DNA of 64,000 bases, taken from Ferribacterium limneticum (GTDB taxonomy: Bacteria > Pseudomonadota > Gammaproteobacteria > Burkholderiales > Rhodocyclaceae). Where the stretch lies: assembly GCF_020510625.1 (NCBI RefSeq), contig NZ_CP075191.1, positions 1,898,001-1,962,000 on the forward strand, given 5' to 3'. The notes under the pieces were generated by a model. That model did no database searches, was not told the DNA's origin, and saw only the letters and a list, made by a program, of their open reading frames with translations. Below, piece by piece: positions 36,898 to 44,575 of this stretch (positions are counted from its first letter, which is position 1; each line of letters starts with the position of its first letter). Position numbers and translations under genes: made by a program.

Positions 36898-37167
36898 ATG
36901 CAGATCGGCGTTGCCTATTCCGAACCGGGCCAGCAAATCTGGCTCAATATCGAGGTTCCCGACGAATCGACCGTAGCTGACGGCATCGAGCGTTCGGGCA
37001 TTCTCAAGCAATTCCCGCATATCGACCTGACGGCCCAGAAAGTTGGTGTCTTCGGCCGCCTGGTCAAGCTCGACGCCGCCCTGAAGCCGGGCGACCGGGT
37101 GGAAATCTACCGGGGCATCATCGCCGATCCGGAAACCGTGCCGCGCAAGGACATGGCCGACGATTGA
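36898..37167 (+). CDS. rnfH: RnfH family protein (UPF0125)
   Basis: An 89-residue ubiquitin-like-fold protein: IGVAYSEPGQQIWL at the start, VGVFGRLVKLDAALKPGDRVEIYRGI in the second half, the pattern of RnfH. It is found at the end of rnf operons in several diazotrophs; its function is not defined. 20 bp after rnfE. Confidence 0.92.
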   Translation: MQIGVAYSEPGQQIWLNIEVPDESTVADGIERSGILKQFPHIDLTAQKVGVFGRLVKLDAALKPGDRVEIYRGIIADPETVPRKDMADD

Positions 37168-37314
37168 CACCCTACGGGAAAGTCCGAACTTGAAAACCCG
37201 ACCCTGGCGGTCGACAATGTCGTCGTTTGCCGGTCGGGGTGTAGCCTGAAGGACGTTTTTTCGGGTTGCCTTGCAGCACCAATAACCAGAATTTCAACAT
37301 CCACGAGAACAGCC

Positions 37315-38640
37315 ATGCACCGTTTATTACCCGCACTTCTGTTGCTACCCGCCTCCGTTTTTGCGGCCGATGCCCTGCCTAGCGTCGGTGGTATTCCCAT
37401 TGATTTCATCCTGTTCGGCCTGACCCTGCTCGGCGTCGCGCTTTTCCACCATGCCACCCTTTACGTCGCACTGACCGGCCTGTTCACGATCAGCCTGTAC
37501 AAGATCGTGTTCACGGGTTTCAAGACCGGTGCCGGCGTTGCCGGGTTCATGGGGCTCCTCGGTCATGAGTGGGTCACGGTGGCCAACCTGTTCTGCTTGC
37601 TCACTGGCTTTGCGCTGCTTGCCCGCCATTTCGAGAAGAGCCATGTGCCGGTGATCCTGCCCAAGTATCTGCCGGAGGACTGGAAGGGCGCCTTCGTCAT
37701 GCTGGTCATGGTTTTCGTGATTTCCAGCTTCCTCGATAACATCGCCGCCGCCCTGATCGGTGGTGCCATGGCCCACCAGCTGTTCAAGGGCAAGGTTCAT
37801 ATCGGTTACCTGGCCGCCATCGTCGCTGCCTCCAATGCTGGCGGTTCGGGCTCGGTGGTTGGCGATACGACAACCACCATGATGTGGATCGACGGCATCA
37901 GCCCGGTTCAGGTTTTCGATGCCTACGTCGCGGCCGGTGTGGCGCTGCTCATCATCGGCTACTTTGGCGCCAAGCAGCAGCACGCTTACTCGCCGATCAT
38001 CAAGCATGCCCACGCCCACACTAAGATTGATTGGGGCCGCATTTTCATCGTTGCCACCATGCTGGTTTTTGCCGTGGCGACCAATGTCACCATCAACATA
38101 AAATTCCCGGAGTTGGCCGAACACTTCCCGTTCATCGGCGTTGCCGTCTGGGTGGCGATCATCCTGACCATCCCGGTGCGTCGCCACGACTGGGAACTGA
38201 TGCCGGAAACCATCAAGGGTTCGATCTTCCTGCTTTCGCTGGTACTTTGTGCTTCGATGATGCCGGTCGAGGCGCTGCCGCCGGCTTCGTGGCAATCGGC
38301 CTTCACGCTGGGCTTTGTTTCCGCCGTCTTCGACAATATTCCGCTCACCGCGCTGGCGCTGCGTCAGGGCGGCTTTGACTGGGGCTTCCTGGCCTACGCC
38401 GTCGGCTTCGGCGGTTCGATGCTGTGGTTCGGCTCGTCAGCCGGCGTCGCGCTGTCCAACATGTATCCGGAGGCCAAGTCGGCCGTCCAGTGGATCAAGC
38501 ACGGCTGGCACGTTGCCGTCGCCTACGTCGTTGGCTTCATGGTCATGCTCGCCGTGCTCGGCTGGCATCCCGATACCGGCCACAAGAAAGTGGCAGCGCC
38601 GGTCGTCGTCGAAGCGCCTGCGCCAGCTCCGGCGCAGTAG
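37315..38640 (+). CDS. NhaD/CitT-like ion transporter permease with signal peptide
   Basis: A 441-residue membrane protein of the ion-transporter superfamily. An N-terminal hydrophobic leader (about 1-18, ending VFAADA) is followed by about ten helices, with conserved SSFLDNIAAALIGG and NAGGSGSVVGDTTTTMMW segments in two halves, the second resembling FDNIPLTALAL. These paired DN motifs match Na+/H+ antiporters of the NhaD type. Placed directly after rnfH, it may adjust the sodium or proton gradient that Rnf uses; that link is inference. The tail is Pro/Ala-rich. Confidence 0.8.
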   Translation: MHRLLPALLLLPASVFAADALPSVGGIPIDFILFGLTLLGVALFHHATLYVALTGLFTISLYKIVFTGFKTGAGVAGFMGLLGHEWVTVANLFCLLTGFALLARHFEKSHVPVILPKYLPEDWKGAFVMLVMVFVISSFLDNIAAALIGGAMAHQLFKGKVHIGYLAAIVAASNAGGSGSVVGDTTTTMMWIDGISPVQVFDAYVAAGVALLIIGYFGAKQQHAYSPIIKHAHAHTKIDWGRIFIVATMLVFAVATNVTINIKFPELAEHFPFIGVAVWVAIILTIPVRRHDWELMPETIKGSIFLLSLVLCASMMPVEALPPASWQSAFTLGFVSAVFDNIPLTALALRQGGFDWGFLAYAVGFGGSMLWFGSSAGVALSNMYPEAKSAVQWIKHGWHVAVAYVVGFMVMLAVLGWHPDTGHKKVAAPVVVEAPAPAPAQ

Positions 38641-38671
38641 TCCGATTCTTGAAAACGACTGAAAATGAATC

Positions 38672-38696
38672 AAGGCGGCTTCGGCCGCCTTTTTTC
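38672..38696 (+). terminator. Rho-independent terminator after the rnf/antiporter operon
   Basis: AAGGCGGC-TTCG-GCCGCCTTTTTT: perfect stem, UUCG-type loop and a T-tract, 32 bp after the antiporter stop. Confidence 0.92.
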
Positions 38697-38792
38697 ATGT
38701 CGGTTTTGCGACAAATCCGGCCCCGTTCTAGCGCACCATTCCAGTGCAAAAATACAATACTAACTATATGATAAAAAAAGAAATATTGGTCA

Positions 38793-38798
38793 TATAAT
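38793..38798 (+). promoter_or_regulatory. Probable -10 (TATAAT) element in an AT-rich leader
   Basis: TATAAT within an unusually AT-rich 60-bp stretch (38746-38800) ahead of the HhH protein gene. No clear -35 is seen. It coincides with the alternative ATG at 38797, arguing for the later start at 38833. Confidence 0.5.
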
Positions 38799-38832
38799 GC
38801 GCCTCCTCGATAGACTGAACAGGTATCAATTC

Positions 38833-39879
38833 ATGACACAAGACATTTCCGGAAACGCCCTGGCCAGCATTGGCGCCACGCATGGCTACTGTTTTGACGG
38901 CGATTCCGTCCAGATCAATGCCGAACTGAACTTTGCCGACGCCGCGCTGGGCGCTGCTTCGCATTGGGCGCTGCAATTGTGGAGCAGTGCCTCGGCTTTC
39001 CCGGCCGGCCAGCTGGCTGGCGTCAAGGTTGCCGAGCTGACCGTTTATCCGGCAGCCGGTTATCAGAGCATCGCGGCAACCGTCGCCGCCATGCCGCCGG
39101 CTGGTTCCGATGAACAGAACATGGCGCTGGCCCTCGTTTTCTGGGGTGAGAACGGCCAGCCGACAGTGGCCGACCTGGCGATCTATCCGGTTGCCGAGAG
39201 CTTCGTCCAGCCGCGCCTGTCCGGCAGCGTGACCTGTGCCCTGGCCGATGGCTTTGCCACGATCAAGCTCGATGCCATTGAAAACCCGCGCGCCGATGAC
39301 AACCTGAGCGGCACCCTGGCCCTCGAACTGTGGGCGCTCGACGCACCCTACGCCGGCGGCAGCTGGCAGGGCATCCCGGTGGCCAGCGTCATTCTCGGCG
39401 TGTTGGGTGGTGGCCAGCAGCTGGCCGATTGCGATTTCGTCGTGCCGGCTGCTGCCCCTGAAGGCCCGGGCGTGCTGACCCTGATGCTGCGCGAATGGGG
39501 CCCACTCGGCTACGTGACGCGCGATTACTGCAACCTGTCGCTGGAAGCGCCTGCGAAGGCCAAGCCCAAGGCAGCAGCCAAAAAGGCCGCTGCCAAGAAA
39601 GAGGCTCCAAAGGAAAAATCCAAGGCCAAAGCTGAAGCCAAAGCCGAGCCGAAGGCAGTCGCCAAGGAGAGCAAGGTGCCGGCCAAGGCTGCGGTCGCCA
39701 AGGGCATTTCCGTCAATACCGCCAACGAAACTGCATTGCTTGCCGTCAAAGGCCTGAGCGCCACGCTGGTTAAAGCCATCATCGCCGGTCGCCCCTATGC
39801 GTCGCTCGACGATCTGGGTAGCGTCAAGGGCATCGGCCCCAAGCTGCTGGCCAAGCTGCGCGACGAACTCGCGCTGTAA
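38833..39879 (+). CDS. Duplicated beta-rich protein with Lys/Ala linker and C-terminal HhH motif
   Basis: A 348-residue protein. The N-terminal ~235 residues contain two similar ~110-residue units (ALQLWSSASAFPAGQLAGVKVAEL in the first, ALELWALDAPYAGGSWQGIPVASV in the second). A ~60-residue Lys/Ala/Glu linker (about 235-290) follows, then a ComEA-like helix-hairpin-helix pair (INTANETALLAVKG-type and GSVKGIGPKLLAKL). The end could bind DNA; the repeats are not recognised. No signal peptide. Start ATG 38833 is chosen over 38797, which overlaps a TATAAT box. Confidence 0.75.
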   Translation: MTQDISGNALASIGATHGYCFDGDSVQINAELNFADAALGAASHWALQLWSSASAFPAGQLAGVKVAELTVYPAAGYQSIAATVAAMPPAGSDEQNMALALVFWGENGQPTVADLAIYPVAESFVQPRLSGSVTCALADGFATIKLDAIENPRADDNLSGTLALELWALDAPYAGGSWQGIPVASVILGVLGGGQQLADCDFVVPAAAPEGPGVLTLMLREWGPLGYVTRDYCNLSLEAPAKAKPKAAAKKAAAKKEAPKEKSKAKAEAKAEPKAVAKESKVPAKAAVAKGISVNTANETALLAVKGLSATLVKAIIAGRPYASLDDLGSVKGIGPKLLAKLRDELAL

Positions 39880-39929
39880 GCTGACTTGAATTGCTTGCCT
39901 CAGCCGGTGACGGTTGGGGCAAGCTCGTT

Positions 39930-40364
39930 TCAGTCGTTCTCGGCCTTGACGCAGATAACCGGCTTTGTCGCCAGATGCAGCACCTTGCGCGTCACCGAAC
40001 CCAAGGCCAGCGCAGCCAGACCGCCCAAGCCGCGGGTACCCATGACGATGCTGTCGCAGCCCAGTTCTTCGGCCAGCGCGACGACGATTTCGGCAATGTC
40101 GCCCTGTCGGACGTAGGTCTTGTGGGCAATGCCAGCCTCGTTCAAGGCGTTGAGGACAGGCTTGAGAACGATGTGGGCGCGGGCCGTCAGATGCCCCCGG
40201 ATCGCTTCTTCTTCCATGCCATGGGTTTGCCAGGCGACAGGTGCCGGTTCAACGTTGACGACATGCACGTCAAGCGGACCGTGCAGTTTGGCAAACTCGA
40301 TCACGTAGAGCGCAGCGGCGAAGGCGTGTTTCGAGCCGTCGACAGGAAGTAGTACGGAACGCAT
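39930..40364 (-). CDS. Universal stress protein (UspA family)
   Basis: A 144-residue single-domain Usp. It starts MRSVLLPVDGSKHA and has the ATP-binding signature GTRGLGGLAALALGSVTRKVLHLA (given here as family pattern G-x2-G-x9-GS), followed by PVICVKA. ATG 40364 has AAAAGGAGA upstream. It diverges from nifE and shares a 217-bp gap that contains the nifE NifA site. Role here is unknown; Usp proteins are common in stress survival. Confidence 0.92.
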   Translation of the reverse strand: MRSVLLPVDGSKHAFAAALYVIEFAKLHGPLDVHVVNVEPAPVAWQTHGMEEEAIRGHLTARAHIVLKPVLNALNEAGIAHKTYVRQGDIAEIVVALAEELGCDSIVMGTRGLGGLAALALGSVTRKVLHLATKPVICVKAEND

Positions 40365-40478
40365 TTGAATCTCCTTTTGCCGGGTTGTGGGTGATTCGAT
40401 GTTCTCTCTCTTCAACTGTAGAGGGTGTTGGTGCATTTCGGTAGCGCCATCGCCAAAGCCGTCGTGTTTTTCCCGGCT

Positions 40479-40494
40479 TGTCGCAAAGGCGACA
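40479..40494. promoter_or_regulatory. NifA activator site of nifE
   Basis: TGTCGCAAAGGCGACA, TGT-N10-ACA and a near-perfect palindrome (TGTCGC/GCGACA), 42 bp from the -24 element. Confidence 0.88.
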
Positions 40495-40536
40495 ATTTTC
40501 CCGGCTTTTAATCCATACAAAACAACGAATTAAAGG

Positions 40537-40552
40537 TGGCACCCGTCTTGCT
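40537..40552 (+). promoter_or_regulatory. Sigma54 promoter of nifE
   Basis: TGGCACCCGTCTTGCT, a near-consensus -24/-12 promoter, 29 bp before the ATG at 40582. Confidence 0.92.
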
Positions 40553-40581
40553 AAATGCTCTCCATACATCTGGAGAACAGC

Positions 40582-41982
40582 ATGAAAGCCAGCGAAATTC
40601 AGGCCTTGCTCGACGAGCCGGCCTGTACCCATAACACCAAGGAAAAGTCCGGCTGCGCCAAGCCCAAGCCGGGCGCCACCGCGGGCGGCTGTTCCTTCGA
40701 CGGTGCGCAGATTGCGCTGCTGCCGATTGCTGACGTCGCCCACATCGTGCATGGCCCGATTGCCTGTGCCGGTTCCTCCTGGGACAACCGCGGCACGCGC
40801 TCGTCCGGCGTGACCCTGTACAAGATCGGCATGACCACCGACCTGTCGGAAACCGACGTGGTCATGGGGCGCGGCGAGAAGCGCCTGTTTCATGCCATCA
40901 AGCAGGCCATCGACAGTTACTCGCCAAAAGCGGTTTTCATCTACAACACCTGCGTCACCGCGCTGATCGGCGATGACGTCGGCGCCGTCTGCAAGGCGGC
41001 CACCGAACGCTGGGGAACGCCGGTCGTGCCGGTTGATGCGGCCGGTTTCTACGGCACCAAGAACCTCGGCAACCGACTGGCCGGCGAAGCGATGTTCAAG
41101 CACGTCATCGGCACGGCCGAACCGGCTCCCGTTGCGCCGCGCGCCGACGGCCTGCCGACCTACGACGTCAATCTGATCGGCGAATACAACATTGCCGGCG
41201 AGTTCTGGCATGTCGCGCCGCTGTTCGACGAACTCGGCCTGCGCATTTTGTGCACGCTGTCCGGCGACTCGCGCTTCCATGAAGTGCAGACCATGCATCG
41301 CGCCAAGGTCAACATGGTGGTTTGTGCCAAGGCGCTGCTCAACGTCGCTCGCAAGATGGAAGGCAGCTTCGGCATTCCCTTCTTCGAGGGCAGCTTCTAC
41401 GGCGTGGCGGACGTTTCCAACGCCCTGCGCGATTTTGCCCGGCTGATCGGCGACCCGGATCTGACGGCGCGCACCGAGGTGGTCATCGCCCGCGAGGAAG
41501 CCAAGGCCCACGCCGCGCTCGAACCCTGGCGCGCCCGCCTCAAGGACAAGCGCGTCCTGCTCTACACCGGCGGCGTCAAGTCGTGGTCCATCGTCTCGGC
41601 CCTGCAGGATCTGGGCATGAAGGTGGTGGCGACCGGTACCAAGAAATCGACTGAAGAAGACAAGGCGCGCATCCGCGAACTGATGGGCGAAGACACCAAA
41701 ATGATCGACGACGGCAGCCCGAAGGCGCTGTTGTCGACCTATCACGAGTACAAGGCCGACATCCTGATCGCCGGCGGGCGCAATCTCTACACGGCGCTCA
41801 AGGCACGGATTCCCTTCCTCGACATCAACCAGGAACGCGAATTCGGTTACGCCGGTTACGCCGGCATGAGCGAACTGGCCCGCCAGTTGGCGCTGTCGAT
41901 GGAAAGCCCGGTGTGGGCTGCCGTACGCAAGCCGGCACCGTGGGCCAAGCAGAACTGCCCGGGCACTGTTTTAGTGGCTTGA
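40582..41982 (+). CDS. nifE: NifE, FeMo-cofactor scaffold alpha subunit
   Basis: A 466-residue NifE. With NifN it forms the scaffold on which NifB-co becomes FeMo-co. Conserved cysteines are in [14 protein letters not shown] (P-cluster-like site), [12 protein letters not shown] and in the N-terminal [18 protein letters not shown] motif. The start [10 protein letters not shown] at 40582 has GGAGA upstream; an in-frame ATG at 40555 lies within the promoter leader. Unusually, nifN is not next; it is 7.6 kb downstream behind a transport module. Confidence 0.97.
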   Translation: MKASEIQALLDEPACTHNTKEKSGCAKPKPGATAGGCSFDGAQIALLPIADVAHIVHGPIACAGSSWDNRGTRSSGVTLYKIGMTTDLSETDVVMGRGEKRLFHAIKQAIDSYSPKAVFIYNTCVTALIGDDVGAVCKAATERWGTPVVPVDAAGFYGTKNLGNRLAGEAMFKHVIGTAEPAPVAPRADGLPTYDVNLIGEYNIAGEFWHVAPLFDELGLRILCTLSGDSRFHEVQTMHRAKVNMVVCAKALLNVARKMEGSFGIPFFEGSFYGVADVSNALRDFARLIGDPDLTARTEVVIAREEAKAHAALEPWRARLKDKRVLLYTGGVKSWSIVSALQDLGMKVVATGTKKSTEEDKARIRELMGEDTKMIDDGSPKALLSTYHEYKADILIAGGRNLYTALKARIPFLDINQEREFGYAGYAGMSELARQLALSMESPVWAAVRKPAPWAKQNCPGTVLVA

Positions 41983-42108
41983 TGTTCAGCCGCAAGGGCT
42001 GATCGTCGCGATCTGCAACCGGCCAGGGCAGGGCGGGTTGCTGTTCGCCTTTTGGGCGAAAGATCGCCATCAACCGGCATTGCATTCCCGAGATGAATCG
42101 CACGCCGT

Positions 42109-42128
42109 CCGTTCGGAATTCCGAACGG
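42109..42128. promoter_or_regulatory. Perfect 20-bp palindrome, candidate DctD binding site
   Basis: CCGTTCGGAATTCCGAACGG, 94 bp upstream of the sigma54 element of the symporter gene. No NifA-type TGT-N10-ACA site is seen here. Since a DctB/DctD pair is encoded downstream, it is a good candidate enhancer for DctD. Confidence 0.55.
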
Positions 42129-42221
42129 GCTTGCCTGGCAATATCCGGAAATCCGTTCGCCGGACTCCAGCGCACTCCATAAAAGCCCAAACAATCAATC
42201 CCATACGATAGCCAATGCGCT

Positions 42222-42237
42222 GGCACGCGCTGTGCAA
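42222..42237 (+). promoter_or_regulatory. Sigma54 promoter of the symporter gene
   Basis: TGGCACGCGCTGTGCA, perfect -24 half and GG/GC 10 bases apart. It lies 160 bp before the ATG at 42397, leaving a leader of about 150 bases. Confidence 0.88.
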
Positions 42238-42396
42238 TAAGAAGCGGTAAGCGCACCGCAGCAAGCGCGGTGTTGCCGAGATCGTGCTCGAACGGCAACT
42301 GATGAGCCCGGAGGGGCTGATCAAGCCGCAAATGATTCCGGCCCACGCCGCATGAACGACAGATCTGCATTCAATGCACATAACAAGGAAAACATC

Positions 42397-43704
42397 ATGA
42401 AAATGAACCGACTGACGACCATGATCGGGATTGCCCTGGTACTCGGCGTCATCGTTGGCTATGCGTGCAACACGCTGGCCGGCAGCCCGGCCGAAGCCAA
42501 GGAAATCGCCTCCTACTTCGGCATCCTGACCGACATCTTCCTGCGCCTGATCAAGATGATCATCGCGCCGCTCATCTTCGCGACGCTGGTCGCCGGCCTG
42601 GCCGGTATGGGCGACTCGAAGACGGTCGGCCGGATTGGTGCCAAGGCCCTCGGCTGGTTCATCTGCGCCTCGTTCTGCTCGCTGTTGATCGGCCTGCTTT
42701 TTTCCAACCTGCTGCATCCCGGTCAGGCGCTCAACGTGCCGCTGCCCGAGACCGCTAGCGGTCTCAATCTGAAGACCAGCGCACTTAACCTCAAGGATTT
42801 CATCACCCACGTCTTCCCGAAGAACATCTTCGAAGCCATGGCGACCAACGAAATCCTGCAGATCCTCGTTTTTGCGCTCTTCTTCGGGCTGGCGCTTGGG
42901 CATCTGCACAACCAGACCGCCCGTAGCCTGGTCAGCACCATGGATGAAATCGTCCATGTCATGCTCAAGGTCACCGACTACGTGATGCGCTTTGCCCCGT
43001 TCGGCGTCTTTGGTGCCGTCGCCTCCGCCATCACGCTGCAGGGCCTGGGCATGCTGCTCGTTTTCGGCAAGTTCATGTTCGCCTTCTACATCGCGCTGGC
43101 GGCACTGTGGGCACTGCTCATCGCGGCCGGCTACTTCGTGCTTGGCAAGGATGTCTTCCGCCTGCTCAAGCTGGTGCGCGGCCCGATGCTGGTCGGTTTC
43201 TCCACGGCCAGCAGCGAATCGGTCTATCCGAAACTGATGGAACAGCTGGAAAAATTCGGCATCAAGTCGCGGGTTACCGGCTTTGTCTTGCCGCTTGGCT
43301 ATTCCTTCAACCTCGACGGTTCGATGATGTACACCACCTTCCTGGCGCTGTTTATCGCCCAGGCCTACGACATTCCGATGAGCATCGGCGCCCAGATCAC
43401 CATGCTGCTGGTCCTGATGGTGTCGAGCAAGGGCATTGCCGGCGTGCCGCGCGCCTCGCTGGTTGTCGTCGCTGCCGTCCTGCCCATGTTCAACCTGCCG
43501 GAAGCCGGCCTGCTGCTGGTTCTTGGCATCGACCACTTCCTCGACATGGGCCGTACCGTGACCAATGTGCTCGGCAATGCCATCGCCACCGCTGTTGTCG
43601 CCAAGTGGGAAAACGCCATCGATCCGGTCGATGAAACCCTGGCCGACGCCGACGAAACGCTACCGGTCCCGGATGACGGAATCGTCGCGGTCTCCGCCGT
43701 CTAA
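42397..43704 (+). CDS. Dicarboxylate/amino acid:cation symporter (DctA/GltP family)
   Basis: A 435-residue DAACS transporter with about eight helices and two re-entrant loops; signature SSKGIAGVPRASLVV and LGIDHFLDMGRTVTNVLGN. That version of the loop is closer to glutamate/aspartate-type members than to E. coli DctA (SSKGAAGVTGSG), so the substrate may be glutamate, aspartate or a C4-dicarboxylate. The dctBD genes next to it and the sigma54 promoter favour dicarboxylates. Upstream ATG 42352 gives a 15-residue extension without support. The ~15 C-terminal residues are acidic. Confidence 0.9.
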   Translation: MKMNRLTTMIGIALVLGVIVGYACNTLAGSPAEAKEIASYFGILTDIFLRLIKMIIAPLIFATLVAGLAGMGDSKTVGRIGAKALGWFICASFCSLLIGLLFSNLLHPGQALNVPLPETASGLNLKTSALNLKDFITHVFPKNIFEAMATNEILQILVFALFFGLALGHLHNQTARSLVSTMDEIVHVMLKVTDYVMRFAPFGVFGAVASAITLQGLGMLLVFGKFMFAFYIALAALWALLIAAGYFVLGKDVFRLLKLVRGPMLVGFSTASSESVYPKLMEQLEKFGIKSRVTGFVLPLGYSFNLDGSMMYTTFLALFIAQAYDIPMSIGAQITMLLVLMVSSKGIAGVPRASLVVVAAVLPMFNLPEAGLLLVLGIDHFLDMGRTVTNVLGNAIATAVVAKWENAIDPVDETLADADETLPVPDDGIVAVSAV

Positions 43705-43721
43705 TCGCCTGCTTTCCTTGC

Positions 43722-43786
43722 AATTCGGCATACCCCTCTTGCCGAATTTTTTAAGACCCGGTACCTCTGGTGCCGGGTCATTTTTT
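43722..43786 (+). terminator. Two tandem terminator hairpins after the symporter gene
   Basis: AATTCGGCA...TGCCGAATTTTTT (43722-43752) followed by GACCCGGTACC...GGTGCCGGGTC-ATTTTTT (43755-43786). Two stem-loops, each with a T-run, separate the symporter from the TSUP permease gene. Confidence 0.88.
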
Positions 43787-43794
43787 CTCAGAAC

Positions 43795-44550
43795 ATGACT
43801 ATCGACTGGTTCATCCTCGCGCCTGCCGCTTTTTTCGCCGGCATGGTTGACGCAGCGGTTGGCGGTGGCGGCCTGATCCAGATTCCGGCGCTGCTCTCAA
43901 CTTTCCCGCAAACCGCCATCCCGACGCTGTTTGGCACCAACAAGCTGTCGAGCATTGCTGGCACCGGTGCTTCGCTGTGGCGCTACGCCCGCGCCGTGCG
44001 CATCCCCTGGCGCCTGGTACTGCCAGCGACTGCCGCCGCACTCGTTGGCGCCTGGCTGGGTGCCGCCCTTGTCGCCTGGATGCCGCGCGAGGCGATGCGG
44101 CCACTGGTCGTCATCATGATGCTGGCCGTCGCCATCTACACCTTTCTGCGCAAGAACCTCGGCCAGGAAGAGACGCACGAACCGCGTCCCGGCGACACCT
44201 GGCGCGGGGCCTTGTTTGGCCTGGTCATCGGCCTCTACGACGGCTTCTTCGGTCCCGGCACCGGCAGTTTCCTGATCTTCGGCTTCGTCCGCGTGTTCGG
44301 CATGGACTTTGTCCGCGCCTCGGCCAGTGCCAAGGTGATCAATTTCGCCACCAACCTTTCGGCCATCGCCTTCTTTGCCAGCCACGGCCCCATCCTGTGG
44401 ACCATCGGCCTGATCATGGCCGTGTGTAATCTGGCTGGCGCCCAGCTCGGCACGCATCTCGCGCTGAAACACGGGGCCGGTTTCATCCGCCAGGCTTTCC
44501 TTGGCGTTGTCGCCATCCTGATCGTCAAACAACTGATCGAAATCCTCTAA
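43795..44550 (+). CDS. TSUP-family (TauE/SafE) permease
   Basis: A 251-residue polytopic membrane protein of the TauE/SafE family (about eight helices): DAAVGGGGLIQIPAL in the first half and DGFFGPGTGSFLIF in the second, the paired Gly-rich signatures of the family. Members export sulfite, sulfoacetate or other anions; substrate is not clear here. Ends 26 bp before dctB, so these may be one transcript. It is preceded by the two terminators. Confidence 0.9.
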   Translation: MTIDWFILAPAAFFAGMVDAAVGGGGLIQIPALLSTFPQTAIPTLFGTNKLSSIAGTGASLWRYARAVRIPWRLVLPATAAALVGAWLGAALVAWMPREAMRPLVVIMMLAVAIYTFLRKNLGQEETHEPRPGDTWRGALFGLVIGLYDGFFGPGTGSFLIFGFVRVFGMDFVRASASAKVINFATNLSAIAFFASHGPILWTIGLIMAVCNLAGAQLGTHLALKHGAGFIRQAFLGVVAILIVKQLIEIL

Positions 44551-44575
44551 CATAGGCCACCGACAGCCACCTACC

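Noticed and set aside
37168..37314. Possible sigma54 promoter before the antiporter gene
   Set aside because: The only GG-N10-GC match has a poor -12 half, and no NifA site lies near; read-through from rnf is simpler.
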